A DNA stretch of 64,000 nucleotides from positions 1,125,501-1,189,500 of the forward strand of contig NZ_UGOA01000001.1 in assembly GCF_900452385.1 (NCBI RefSeq). Direction: 5' to 3'. The position numbers were made by a program, and so were the translations under genes. This document shows, piece after piece, positions 8,309 through 16,555 of the stretch (the stretch's first letter is position 1; the number at the start of each line of letters is the position of its first letter). The DNA is from Legionella donaldsonii (GTDB lineage Bacteria; Pseudomonadota; Gammaproteobacteria; Legionellales; Legionellaceae). Below the pieces are notes generated by a model. It saw nothing but the letters and a program-made list of their open reading frames with translations, was not told where the DNA came from and searched no databases.

Positions 8309-9069
8309 AAAAGCGAATCATTCCAACGCTGTTGTTGAGTAATGGCCGAATGGTCAAAGGTAAACAGTTTGAGAATTTTCGTGACACCGGTGATCCGGTA
8401 TCAGCAGCAAGAATTTACAATGCACAAAATGCGGATGAATTATTTTTTTTGGATATTGATGCTAATCGGAAAGGCAGTGCTTTTGAGATTTTGGAGAAAA
8501 CGGTCAATGCGGTTTCAGCAGAATGTTTTATGCCTTTGTCAGTAGGGGGTGGTGTTGATTCGATTGAAAAAATGCGCCGCTTACTGTTGGCAGGTGCAGA
8601 TAAGATTTCGATTACTACTGCAGCGCATACCACTCCCGATTTAATTGGCGAAGCGGCTAATTTGTTTGGCCGGCAATGTGTGGTAGTAGGCTTGGATGTC
8701 AAAGTGGAGAATGGAAACTATTCTCTTTACAGCCATTGTGGTACGCAAAAATCAACCAAGTCGTTACGTGATTTTGTCCTGGAAATGACTGAACGAGGTG
8801 CTGGCGAATTTGTTATGAATTCTATCGATAACGATGGCATGATGAATGGTTATGACTTGCAATTAGCCAAAGAGGTGAGACGCTATACGGATCGACCCCT
8901 TATTATTGCCGGCGGCGCCGGTACTTTTATGCATTTGGTTGATGCGTTTAAAGAAGCCCAGGTTGATGCGGTTGCCTGCGCGAGCCTTTTTCACTTCGGT
9001 GATAATAACCCAATTCGTGCCCGCTCCTATTTGTTGAATCAGGGCATACCCATGAAGCTGACTAAATGA
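8302..9069 (+). CDS. hisF: HisF-like cyclase subunit dedicated to sugar amidation
   Basis: The TIM-barrel protein is homologous to imidazole glycerol phosphate synthase subunit HisF. The start is taken at ATG 8302, behind a G-rich Shine-Dalgarno-like stretch, rather than at GTG 8290; this gives 255 residues. Barrel motifs include FLDIDA, LSVGGGV and VVGLDVK near the positions of the HisF catalytic aspartates, and IAGGAGT towards the end. It would form an ammonia channel with HisH and deliver ammonia to the WbpG-type amidotransferase upstream. It overlaps hisH at its 5' end and the next gene by four bases. A true histidine-pathway function is unlikely in this LPS context. Confidence 0.88.
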   Translation: MLKKRIIPTLLLSNGRMVKGKQFENFRDTGDPVSAARIYNAQNADELFFLDIDANRKGSAFEILEKTVNAVSAECFMPLSVGGGVDSIEKMRRLLLAGADKISITTAAHTTPDLIGEAANLFGRQCVVVGLDVKVENGNYSLYSHCGTQKSTKSLRDFVLEMTERGAGEFVMNSIDNDGMMNGYDLQLAKEVRRYTDRPLIIAGGAGTFMHLVDAFKEAQVDAVACASLFHFGDNNPIRARSYLLNQGIPMKLTK

Positions 9070-9725
9070 AATTAACCATTGAACTACACTCGCTCAGTGA
9101 GTACCTGGCAAAACAATTACAAACGTTTTATCCCGATGGGGTGCCAGTAAAGGATAATATCACCCAGATAATGCCGACAGTGATTGAACGGCTGGATTAC
9201 TGCTTTTCTCATATTCGCAAAAAATATTATTTCGATGAAGGGCAGACGGTATTTAATCATTTGAATTCTGATCACTATGCCATGTTTTTGTATTTCGTTG
9301 CCAATGAAGCCTATCGGCAGCAATTTATCAATGTGGCGGAAAAAGCATTTTTACTGAATAAAGCTTTACATGGGATTGATGCTTTTTATTCTATTGCGCT
9401 TCCAAAGGTGTTTTTGTTTGTCCACCCGGTAGGTACTATTCTTGGAAACGCGCACTACTCGGATTTTTTGGTCGTTTATCAGAATGTCACTGTTGGAACG
9501 GATGTAAATAGTGTCTATCCTCGTTTTGGTCAGGCAGTCGTGCTATATGCTAAAAGCTCGGTGATCGGTAAGTGCCATATTGGTAATAATGTCAGTATCG
9601 CCGGTAATACCTTTATAAGAAATACAAATGTGCCCGATGATTCCATTGTCGTAGGTTTATACCCTGACGTTAAGATAAAGAAGAATAGTAAGAATAATAA
9701 ATATGATTTTTTTCCTAACCAATAG
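9066..9725 (+). CDS. CysE-like hexapeptide acyltransferase in LPS operon
   Basis: The 219-residue protein has a helical N-terminal half. Its C-terminal left-handed beta-helix (about residues 120-205) is reminiscent of serine acetyltransferase (HPVGTILGNAHYSDFLVVYQ, then IGNNVSIAGNTFI). It has no link to cysteine genes and overlaps hisF by four bases, so it more likely transfers an acetyl group to a sugar amine or hydroxyl of the O-chain. Legionaminic acid in Legionella LPS is N- and often O-acetylated, which fits. The C-terminal tail is Lys/Asn rich. The acceptor is not identifiable. It is the last gene of the tight first operon. Confidence 0.75.
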   Translation: MKLTIELHSLSEYLAKQLQTFYPDGVPVKDNITQIMPTVIERLDYCFSHIRKKYYFDEGQTVFNHLNSDHYAMFLYFVANEAYRQQFINVAEKAFLLNKALHGIDAFYSIALPKVFLFVHPVGTILGNAHYSDFLVVYQNVTVGTDVNSVYPRFGQAVVLYAKSSVIGKCHIGNNVSIAGNTFIRNTNVPDDSIVVGLYPDVKIKKNSKNNKYDFFPNQ

Positions 9726-9790
9726 GGTCTGTTACCGCTTCTACTATCCTGGCCGAAAAGCTGAGGAAATAACGACGGACCGCAGGCAAT
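9723..9790. repeat. Degraded copy of the palindromic repeat, copy C
   Basis: Just after the acyltransferase gene, GGGTCTGTTACC (9725-9736) followed by TTCTACTATC and GGCC matches the arm of copy A (CTGTTTACATTTCTACTATC then CGGC) with several changes. The same 12-mer occurs inverted at 12664-12676. The rest of the intergenic stretch to 9989 holds no gene that I can support; an open frame through it has no start context or recognisable product. It presumably carries the manC promoter. Confidence 0.4.
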
Positions 9791-9989
9791 GGTATAAAAC
9801 AGGATTTTGTAGGAAATTGACAAGTATAAATTTTTTTATAATAATCCGCTTTTTTTCGCGCAGACACAACTCGCGTCCACAAGATTGTACACATAGTCTC
9901 GTTAGCCTCTATTCCTCAAGGTTATGTGAGCGCAGTGGTCAGTGTGGATGTATTCTCAGTGAATTAAGAGCAAGAAACAAGGAGTGTCA

Positions 9990-11405
9990 ATGCGTTTGAT
10001 ACCGACAATTCTATGTGGTGGAGCAGGTTCCAGGCTTTGGCCGGTTTCCCGTGAATTGCATCCTAAACCATTTATTCGCCTAGCTGATGGGCAAAGCCTA
10101 TTGCAGAAGACTTTTCTGCGGGGAGCGGCTTTATCCGGTGTTGAGGAAATCCTTACAGTCACCAATCGGGAACTGTTTTTCAAAACAGAAGATGAGTTTC
10201 GGGAAGTGAATGCAGCTGACCTAAACATGTCTTTTATTCTCGAGCCTTTTGGTCGTAATACAGCCGCTGCTATTGCTGCCGCAGCCTTGCGCATCGCTAA
10301 TGGGTATAATGAAGATACACTGATGCTGGTATTGCCTGCCGATCATCTTATCTCCGAACAGGAAGCGTTTGAGGTAGCAATTGCACGAGCGGTTGAGCTG
10401 GCTGAACAAGGCAAGTTGGTTACTTTTGGTATTCAGCCTGATCGCCCTGAGACTGGTTACGGTTATATCGAAGCGGATGGTACCAATGTATTAAGTTTTG
10501 TTGAAAAACCTTCCTTGCTAAAAGCACAAGAATACCTTGATTCAGGACGTTTTCTGTGGAATTCAGGGATGTTTTGTTTTTCCGCTGGGACGTTATTGCG
10601 GGAGATGGAGCATTATTGCCCGGATATTCTTCTCGCTACTAAAACGTGCCTGGAACAATCCCATACGGCAACTGGAAAAGGGTTTTCACAACTGGAACTG
10701 GATGCCCAAAGTTTTAGCATCGTTCCTGAAAACTCAATTGATTATGCCATTATTGAAAAGTCAGCGCGAGTTGCTGTTGTGCCTTGTAGCATCGGTTGGA
10801 GTGATATTGGCTCCTGGAATGCTTTAGGTGATTTGGCTGAGCCTGATGCACAGGGAAATCGTATTGAAGGCGAGGCACTGCTTCATGACGTATCGAATTG
10901 TTATATTCGCAGTAAAGAACGCTTGATTGGAGCGGTGGGGGTTGAGAATCTATTCATTATTGATACGCCCGATGCGTTATTGGTCGCTGATAAATCACGT
11001 GACCAAGATGTGAAGCGTATCTATGCGCAGTTGAAAGCACAAGGTCATGAAGCACATAAACTGCATCGTACAGTGCATCGTCCTTGGGGAACCTATACGG
11101 TGTTGGAAGAGGGGCCACGTTTCAAAATCAAACGTATTGAAGTAAGGCCGGGAGCAAGCCTTAGTTTACAAATGCATCATCATCGCAGTGAGCATTGGAT
11201 TGTTGTGAGTGGTATGGCCAAGGTCATCAATGGCGAGGAGGAAATGTTTGTCAGAACGAATGAATCGACTTATATTCCTGCTGGTCATAAGCATCGTTTG
11301 GAAAATCCTGGTGTGCTTGATCTGGTTATGATTGAGGTACAGAGTGGGGAATATATGGGCGAAGATGATATTGTCCGATTCCAGGATGTTTATGGTAGGG
11401 TGTGA
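9990..11405 (+). CDS. manC: Mannose-1-phosphate guanylyltransferase / mannose-6-phosphate isomerase
   Basis: The start is ATG 9990, with AAGGAG just upstream, rather than an in-frame GTG at 9984; this gives 471 residues, the usual length. The N-terminal guanylyltransferase domain has CGGAGSRLWPVSRELHPKPF (about residues 9-28). The C-terminal cupin isomerase domain has the metal-binding cluster MHHHRSEHW. It makes GDP-mannose, which Gmd and Fcl, encoded next, convert to GDP-L-fucose. A 10-bp hairpin sits right at its stop codon. Confidence 0.95.
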   Translation: MRLIPTILCGGAGSRLWPVSRELHPKPFIRLADGQSLLQKTFLRGAALSGVEEILTVTNRELFFKTEDEFREVNAADLNMSFILEPFGRNTAAAIAAAALRIANGYNEDTLMLVLPADHLISEQEAFEVAIARAVELAEQGKLVTFGIQPDRPETGYGYIEADGTNVLSFVEKPSLLKAQEYLDSGRFLWNSGMFCFSAGTLLREMEHYCPDILLATKTCLEQSHTATGKGFSQLELDAQSFSIVPENSIDYAIIEKSARVAVVPCSIGWSDIGSWNALGDLAEPDAQGNRIEGEALLHDVSNCYIRSKERLIGAVGVENLFIIDTPDALLVADKSRDQDVKRIYAQLKAQGHEAHKLHRTVHRPWGTYTVLEEGPRFKIKRIEVRPGASLSLQMHHHRSEHWIVVSGMAKVINGEEEMFVRTNESTYIPAGHKHRLENPGVLDLVMIEVQSGEYMGEDDIVRFQDVYGRV

Positions 11406-11427
11406 ACTACTTTTACTAAAAGTAGTT
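11405..11427 (+). other. Hairpin at the end of manC
   Basis: AACTACTTTT and AAAAGTAGTT form a perfect 10-bp stem with a three-base loop, beginning on the last base of the manC stop codon. There is no clear T-tract after it, so it may be a weak terminator or an RNA 3'-end protector. Confidence 0.4.
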
Positions 11428-11543
11428 GCTAGCCAACCATAAATTTAAGAACAACGAAAGAACAATCAATTAGGTTTAGGGCTAGGTAAAACTGAGACTA
11501 TTGAATTTGTTCCGTAACTGACAGATATATCACGAGGTGTTTG

Positions 11544-12611
11544 GTGAAAACGGCATTAATTACAGGGGTTACTGGTCAAGACGGTGCCTATTTAGCAGAG
11601 TTCCTAATCAACAAGGGCTATACAGTACATGGCATTAAGCGTAGATCGTCCCTACTGAATACAGGTCGAATTGATCATTTGTATCAAGATCCCCATGAAA
11701 AGGATCTTCGCCTTATTCTCCATTATGGTGATATGACTGACAGTACTAGTCTAATCCGTATCATTCAACAAACCAAACCGGATGAAATCTATAATCTGGC
11801 TGCGCAGAGTCATGTCTCTGTTTCCTTTGAGGAGCCGGAATACACCGCCAATTCGGATGCTTTAGGTGCATTGCGTATTTTAGAAGCCATTCGGATCTTG
11901 GGTTTTGAGCAAAGAACCAAATTTTATCAAGCGTCTACCTCTGAATTATACGGTTTGGTTCAGGAAACCCCACAAAAAGAAACGACACCTTTTTATCCTC
12001 GCTCACCTTATGCTGTTTCTAAATTATATGCCTATTGGATAACAGTAAATTATCGTGAAGCCTATAATATGTTTGCCTGCAATGGTATTTTGTTTAATCA
12101 CGAATCACCGATTCGCGGTGAAACCTTTGTGACGAGAAAAATTACACGAGGTCTTGCACGTATCAAATGTGGTTTAGAAGGATGTTTGTATTTAGGAAAC
12201 ATCAATGCCAAGCGTGATTGGGGGCATGCCAAAGACTATGTTGAGATGCAATGGTTGATGTTGCAGCAAGAAAAGCCAGAGGATTTTGTCATTGCAACTG
12301 GTGAACAGCATAGTGTACGTGAATTTATCAATTTGGCCGCGAAGGAAATTGATTTAGAGCTTCATTGGGAAGGTGAGGGGATTAACGAGAAGGCTTACGA
12401 CAGTGATGGTGTATGCCGAATTGCCATTGATCCTCGCTATTTCAGACCTACTGAAGTAGATACTTTATTGGGTGACGCCAGTAAAGCGCGTCAGAAATTA
12501 GGTTGGGAACCACGAATTCAATTTCATGAGTTGGTAGAAGAAATGATTCGCGCAGATTATGAAATCGCTTGCAGAGATAAATTTATTAAAGAAAATGGTT
12601 ATGAAAAATGA
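11544..12611 (+). CDS. gmd: GDP-mannose 4,6-dehydratase
   Basis: The start is taken at GTG 11544, six bases after GAGG; an in-frame TTG at 11541 is too close to that site. The 355-residue extended SDR has the NADP motif [18 protein letters not shown] near the start, the STSELYG segment and the catalytic Tyr-x-x-x-Lys in [19 protein letters not shown] is typical of Gmd. It forms GDP-4-keto-6-deoxymannose, the substrate of Fcl encoded downstream. Its own promoter is possible in the 138-base gap after manC. Confidence 0.95.
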   Translation: MKTALITGVTGQDGAYLAEFLINKGYTVHGIKRRSSLLNTGRIDHLYQDPHEKDLRLILHYGDMTDSTSLIRIIQQTKPDEIYNLAAQSHVSVSFEEPEYTANSDALGALRILEAIRILGFEQRTKFYQASTSELYGLVQETPQKETTPFYPRSPYAVSKLYAYWITVNYREAYNMFACNGILFNHESPIRGETFVTRKITRGLARIKCGLEGCLYLGNINAKRDWGHAKDYVEMQWLMLQQEKPEDFVIATGEQHSVREFINLAAKEIDLELHWEGEGINEKAYDSDGVCRIAIDPRYFRPTEVDTLLGDASKARQKLGWEPRIQFHELVEEMIRADYEIACRDKFIKENGYEK

Positions 12612-12644
12612 CCTGCGCATCGTCGAAGAGGGCTTCCAGGGGCT

Positions 12645-12680
12645 GTTGCCAAGCCAGTAGATAGGGTAACAGACCCAATT
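12645..12680. repeat. Degraded copy of the palindromic repeat, copy D
   Basis: GGGGCTGTTGCC and GGGTAACAGACCC form an imperfect inverted repeat between gmd and fcl. Read on the minus strand, it has GGGTCTGTTACC followed by TCTACT and TTGGC, as in copy C and, more distantly, copy A. It is short and changed, so membership in the family is tentative. Confidence 0.35.
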
Positions 12681-12707
12681 TTACGAATTGTAATGAGTGA
12701 GTGAGAT

Positions 12708-13694
12708 ATGCATCATAATGCCAAAATATATGTAGCCGGACATCGTGGGTTAGTGGGTTCAGCCTTAGTTAGAGCCCTGGAAAGGCAAGGCTATACAAAT
12801 CTGTTACTCAGAACGAAGAGTGAGCTTGATTTAACAGACCAGGCAAAGGTTCATGCATTTTTTGCTCAGGAACGTCCTGAGTATGTCTTTATGGCTGCAG
12901 CAAAGGTTGGTGGTATTGTTGCCAATAATACCTATCCTGCTGATTTTGGTTATCAAAACCAAATTATTCAAACTAATCTTATTCATGCTTCCTGGGAAAA
13001 TAAGGTCAAGCGCTTATTGTTTTTAGGCTCTTCTTGCCTTTACCCAAGGGATTGCCCACAACCCATGTGCGAAGAGCATTTGTTAACCGGCCCGCTTGAG
13101 CCTACCAACAAAGCGTATGCACTCGCAAAAATATCAGGCATTTCAATGTGTGAATCGTTTAATCGACAATATGGCACCAAGTATTTGGTCGCTATGCCGA
13201 CAAATCTCTATGGTCCAAATGACAATTATGATTTGCAAGCTTCTCACGTCATTCCGGCCTTAATGCGAAAAATTCATGAAGCGAAGATTTCTCATGCGCC
13301 GTTTGTTGAGGTGTGGGGTTCTGGTGCACCTAAACGTGAGTTTATGCATAGTGATGACATGGGTGATGCAGCGGTATTTTTATTAAATTTACCGGACGCC
13401 CAATATGATGAATTGCTTCACTGCCCGGTAAGCGGCCCACTGGTCAATATTGGTTATGGCAAAGATATTTCCATTAAAGAACTGGTCGAGTTACTTTGTC
13501 GAATTGTCGATTATAAAGGTGAGGTCAGATGGGATAGCTCCAAACCTGATGGTACGCCGAAAAAACTATTGAATACGGACAAAATCAGCAAAACTGGATG
13601 GCAACCGAAGTTGGTTTTAGCGGATGAATTAAAGAAAATATATTTGGATAAGTTTGTTAGTGAGAATAAAGTTTCTTTGGCAGGTACTGTATGA
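12708..13694 (+). CDS. fcl: GDP-L-fucose synthase
   Basis: The 328-residue enzyme is a 3,5-epimerase/4-reductase with YVAGHRGLVGSALVRAL near the start, the FLGSSCLYP segment and the catalytic YALAKISG (Tyr-x-x-x-Lys). The MPTNLYGPNDNYD segment is also typical of Fcl. It converts the Gmd product to GDP-L-fucose, so the O-chain or core of this strain probably contains fucose or a derivative. Its stop overlaps the ATG of the polymerase gene downstream (ATGA). Confidence 0.95.
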   Translation: MHHNAKIYVAGHRGLVGSALVRALERQGYTNLLLRTKSELDLTDQAKVHAFFAQERPEYVFMAAAKVGGIVANNTYPADFGYQNQIIQTNLIHASWENKVKRLLFLGSSCLYPRDCPQPMCEEHLLTGPLEPTNKAYALAKISGISMCESFNRQYGTKYLVAMPTNLYGPNDNYDLQASHVIPALMRKIHEAKISHAPFVEVWGSGAPKREFMHSDDMGDAAVFLLNLPDAQYDELLHCPVSGPLVNIGYGKDISIKELVELLCRIVDYKGEVRWDSSKPDGTPKKLLNTDKISKTGWQPKLVLADELKKIYLDKFVSENKVSLAGTV

Positions 13695-15019
13695 CCCGGT
13701 TTTTTTTTACAAGACCTAGCTACTTTCTTTATTTAATGTGGTTGATGTTAATGGTTGTTTTTTATATTCAACCGATTGAGTATCTGAAACCAGTTGGCTT
13801 CGGTGTTTGGGGTTTCATCCTGGGTGGATTGCTGGTTTTTACTCTGGGTGAGCGATCTGCCCGATTTTTCCCCGTCCGTCATGAGGCTGCTGTCGTTGTT
13901 TCAAAGCAACACCTTAATCGGGTTGTTCTTTTTTCTTCTCTGCTTGGTTTACTGGGTATTTTGTGCTTGACTTATGACAAGCTAATATTGAGCGGCCTGG
14001 ATTATTCCCATGGCTTAGCGTTTATCCGTGAACTGCGTGTTCAGCAACTTGACAAGGGTGTGGATGTTCACCGTTCATTTTGGCTGTATTTAGGCTATCC
14101 TTTTTTCTCTTTTAGTTACCCGGCTTTAATGCTGTTGGTGATTAATGCAGCCGAGATCAAACCTTCAGTAGCCCGTTTTGCCCAGCTGTCTGCCAGTTCA
14201 CCCATCATCTATGCTTTATTGTATGGCGGGCGGATGCCAATATTTATTTTATTCTTTCTTCTGTTGACCTGCTGTTTTATAAGAAAATTTCATGGGAAAA
14301 CGTTTTTCCCCAGAGAACATGCCTTATTGGCGAAATTGCTTATGCTAGGGATTTGTTTTGCTTTATACAGCAATCATGTTCTGGTTGAGCGTAGACAGAA
14401 TTCCAATCAGACTTCTTATAATGACTTTATGAACTTTGTTGTTCAGGAAAGTTGGGGTGCTGCGCCAAAACAATGGATAACGACACTCATTGAGGATGAT
14501 ATAGTCAGTAAAGATACGGCGATGACACTTATGACGAATTCAATGTATCTCACAAATGGGGTGGTTAGCTTAAGCAAGATAATAGACAATCATAAAAAAT
14601 ACACACCCTATTGGGGAACTTACCAGGTGGGTATTTTATCGCCTTTATTACGTGTTTTTTACGCTAACAACACGGTGTTGTCTACCATGAAAGAGAATAT
14701 GGTTGATACCAAAATCTATGGTTTTTATACGACTGCCTGGGGAGCCTGGTTCCTGGATTTCGGACTGATAGGAGCAATTCTATTTATTGCAGCTTGGGGA
14801 TGCGTCAGTGGTACTAGTGCCAAGTATGCCAGAGATCCGGCTCGATTAGGCTCGCAGCTAATTTTAGCGTATTGCTATACCTCGATTGTGGTCAGTATCT
14901 TTAATGGGCCCTTGGGGGTTTCTAATAGTTTTCTCATTTTTGCTTCTCTCGTTGTTGTGGCAGTCATGTTAAGGGGAATTGGTGTGAAACCTATTGCTCA
15001 AAGCAAATTGAGCTCCTGA
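13691..15019 (+). CDS. Wzy-like O-antigen (oligosaccharide repeat unit) polymerase
   Basis: The 442-residue membrane protein has about ten predicted hydrophobic segments. There are six in the first 235 residues, then a soluble loop of about 110 residues (about 236-350), then four more at the C-terminus. A large periplasmic loop in the second half is the usual layout of Wzy polymerases, which join lipid-linked repeat units in the periplasm. No sequence motif proves it, as Wzy proteins are poorly conserved. Its place between fcl and a capsule-type glycosyltransferase supports the call. The alternative is another polysaccharide membrane protein. Confidence 0.6.
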   Translation: MTRFFFTRPSYFLYLMWLMLMVVFYIQPIEYLKPVGFGVWGFILGGLLVFTLGERSARFFPVRHEAAVVVSKQHLNRVVLFSSLLGLLGILCLTYDKLILSGLDYSHGLAFIRELRVQQLDKGVDVHRSFWLYLGYPFFSFSYPALMLLVINAAEIKPSVARFAQLSASSPIIYALLYGGRMPIFILFFLLLTCCFIRKFHGKTFFPREHALLAKLLMLGICFALYSNHVLVERRQNSNQTSYNDFMNFVVQESWGAAPKQWITTLIEDDIVSKDTAMTLMTNSMYLTNGVVSLSKIIDNHKKYTPYWGTYQVGILSPLLRVFYANNTVLSTMKENMVDTKIYGFYTTAWGAWFLDFGLIGAILFIAAWGCVSGTSAKYARDPARLGSQLILAYCYTSIVVSIFNGPLGVSNSFLIFASLVVVAVMLRGIGVKPIAQSKLSS

Positions 15020-15044
15020 TTTTTTAGTTATAGGATAAATAATA

Positions 15045-16466
15045 ATGACCGATGTAATGTTTTTTTCTCACCATAACACTGGCCCTTGGTGGCAGTATTT
15101 GGCGGATAGCTTAAACTTTACAAAGTCTGTTTGCCTGGTAAGTGATTTGCGTGGTGAGGGAGATATTTGTATCGTTGATGATTTTTATGCCAATCTACGT
15201 GAAAAGGATTGTGCTCAGATTGCCCTCCAGCATTTCTCCCCTGCACTTTGTGATGATATCATTCGTCGTTGCCGAGTTTTACGCAATCAACAAAAAGCTC
15301 AAGCCTTAGCAATGATAGGTGCGATGTGGCTAACCTTCGACGCATTAATAAAAAAGGAAAAACCAAAATTACTGATTACTTTTATTATTGATCGTTATGT
15401 TTTGGATGTTTTAAACCGAGTATTGCAATCTTACAATATACCGTTTTTGGGTTTGACAGCATCGATTGTACCCGACCATGTTATGTTTATGGTAAGAGGG
15501 AAATTGATTCATTTACGTGAACCTGAGAGGCAGGAAATTGAGAAAGCCAGAAAACAATTAGTCAATGACTCATTTACGCCATCCTACGTGAACAATAGTA
15601 AAAAATTTGGTCGTCTGCAGTATTGGCGTACCTTTTTATACTTTAAATTACGTGGGGCAGCGTTCGAATTGATCCGCCATTTAAAGCGCGATAAATTGAA
15701 CTTGCATTATCTCGAAGCTTTAAATCGCCTGGATCATAAACCCCGTTGGCCTGATTATAAAGTGCTTAACCTCTTACATGAGGACTGGGAAAAGAGATTG
15801 GCTGAGGTCGCCCCTGATAAGCGGGTTTTTTTAGCATTACAATTACTTCCCGAGGCTTCTCTGGATTATTGGCTTGATGATCTTGCCCTGCTCAACAATG
15901 AACAAGTAGTCGAGGAAATTTCTAAGGTTCTTGGTAAAGCGGGCTATACTGTTTTTATTAAAGACCATCCCTTGCAATTTGGTTTCAGAAAACGGGAAGT
16001 TATGCAGAAGCTGGCAAAATTACCTTATGTTGTTCTCGTTCCTTATGCTGCTCCAGCGACTCATTTAATTAAAGAATGTCCAATTACAGTGACGTTTACT
16101 GGTACTATTGGTTTTCAAAGTGCGCTCGCTGGTGCATGTTCAATTGTTAGTGGCGCATATTATTCAGACGAGCAACATTTTGTGCATTTCCACAATTTAC
16201 ATGATATCACTTTGTTACCGCAAAAAATCGCAGCCTTTCAAAAAGACAAACCACAAAAGATTAGTGATGCGGCGATAGATAGCTTATTAACTAACCTTTT
16301 ATCAGCCAGTGCGCCGGGAGATCTGTTTAGTTTCCGACGCTTTGATAGGAATCAGCCCCAGCACGTAGAAAAAGCCGCAACGTTGGTTGAGTCATTGAAT
16401 AAATACTTGCCACAGTTCTTAGTTGCCAGAAAAGAAAGTGAAATAAAAGAACCTTGCTCCGTGTAG
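15045..16466 (+). CDS. Capsule-type polysaccharide biosynthesis / glycosyltransferase-like protein
   Basis: The 473-residue soluble protein resembles the KpsS/capsule-synthesis glycosyltransferase fold. The C-terminal half has IKDHPLQFG and then VTFTGTIGFQSALAGACSIV, the nucleotide-sugar binding region of such GT-B-like enzymes (about residues 345-365). It could transfer a Kdo- or legionaminic-acid-type residue, since the family uses CMP sugars; that is inference. Shine-Dalgarno AGGATAA precedes the ATG. It ends the plus-strand block; a perfect hairpin lies five bases after its stop. Confidence 0.65.
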   Translation: MTDVMFFSHHNTGPWWQYLADSLNFTKSVCLVSDLRGEGDICIVDDFYANLREKDCAQIALQHFSPALCDDIIRRCRVLRNQQKAQALAMIGAMWLTFDALIKKEKPKLLITFIIDRYVLDVLNRVLQSYNIPFLGLTASIVPDHVMFMVRGKLIHLREPERQEIEKARKQLVNDSFTPSYVNNSKKFGRLQYWRTFLYFKLRGAAFELIRHLKRDKLNLHYLEALNRLDHKPRWPDYKVLNLLHEDWEKRLAEVAPDKRVFLALQLLPEASLDYWLDDLALLNNEQVVEEISKVLGKAGYTVFIKDHPLQFGFRKREVMQKLAKLPYVVLVPYAAPATHLIKECPITVTFTGTIGFQSALAGACSIVSGAYYSDEQHFVHFHNLHDITLLPQKIAAFQKDKPQKISDAAIDSLLTNLLSASAPGDLFSFRRFDRNQPQHVEKAATLVESLNKYLPQFLVARKESEIKEPCSV

Positions 16467-16470
16467 TCCT

Positions 16471-16498
16471 GTAACCCGTTTGCAAGCAAACGGGTTAC
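16471..16498 (+). other. Perfect 13-bp palindromic hairpin between convergent genes
   Basis: GTAACCCGTTTGC and GCAAACGGGTTAC are exact complements separated by two bases. The hairpin sits between the end of the glycosyltransferase gene and the convergent peptide transporter gene, a natural place for a bidirectional terminator. There is no T-run on either side. Confidence 0.5.
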
Positions 16499-16555
16499 CT
16501 GATGCTCTAAATCATTAGTCCTCACGCTGGCGAATGCAATCCGTCTCAGGTTATC

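Noticed and set aside
9703-9999. Open frame across the acyltransferase-manC gap
   Set aside because: It overlaps the end of the acyltransferase gene, lacks a ribosome binding site and looks like no known protein; the region contains repeat-like sequence.
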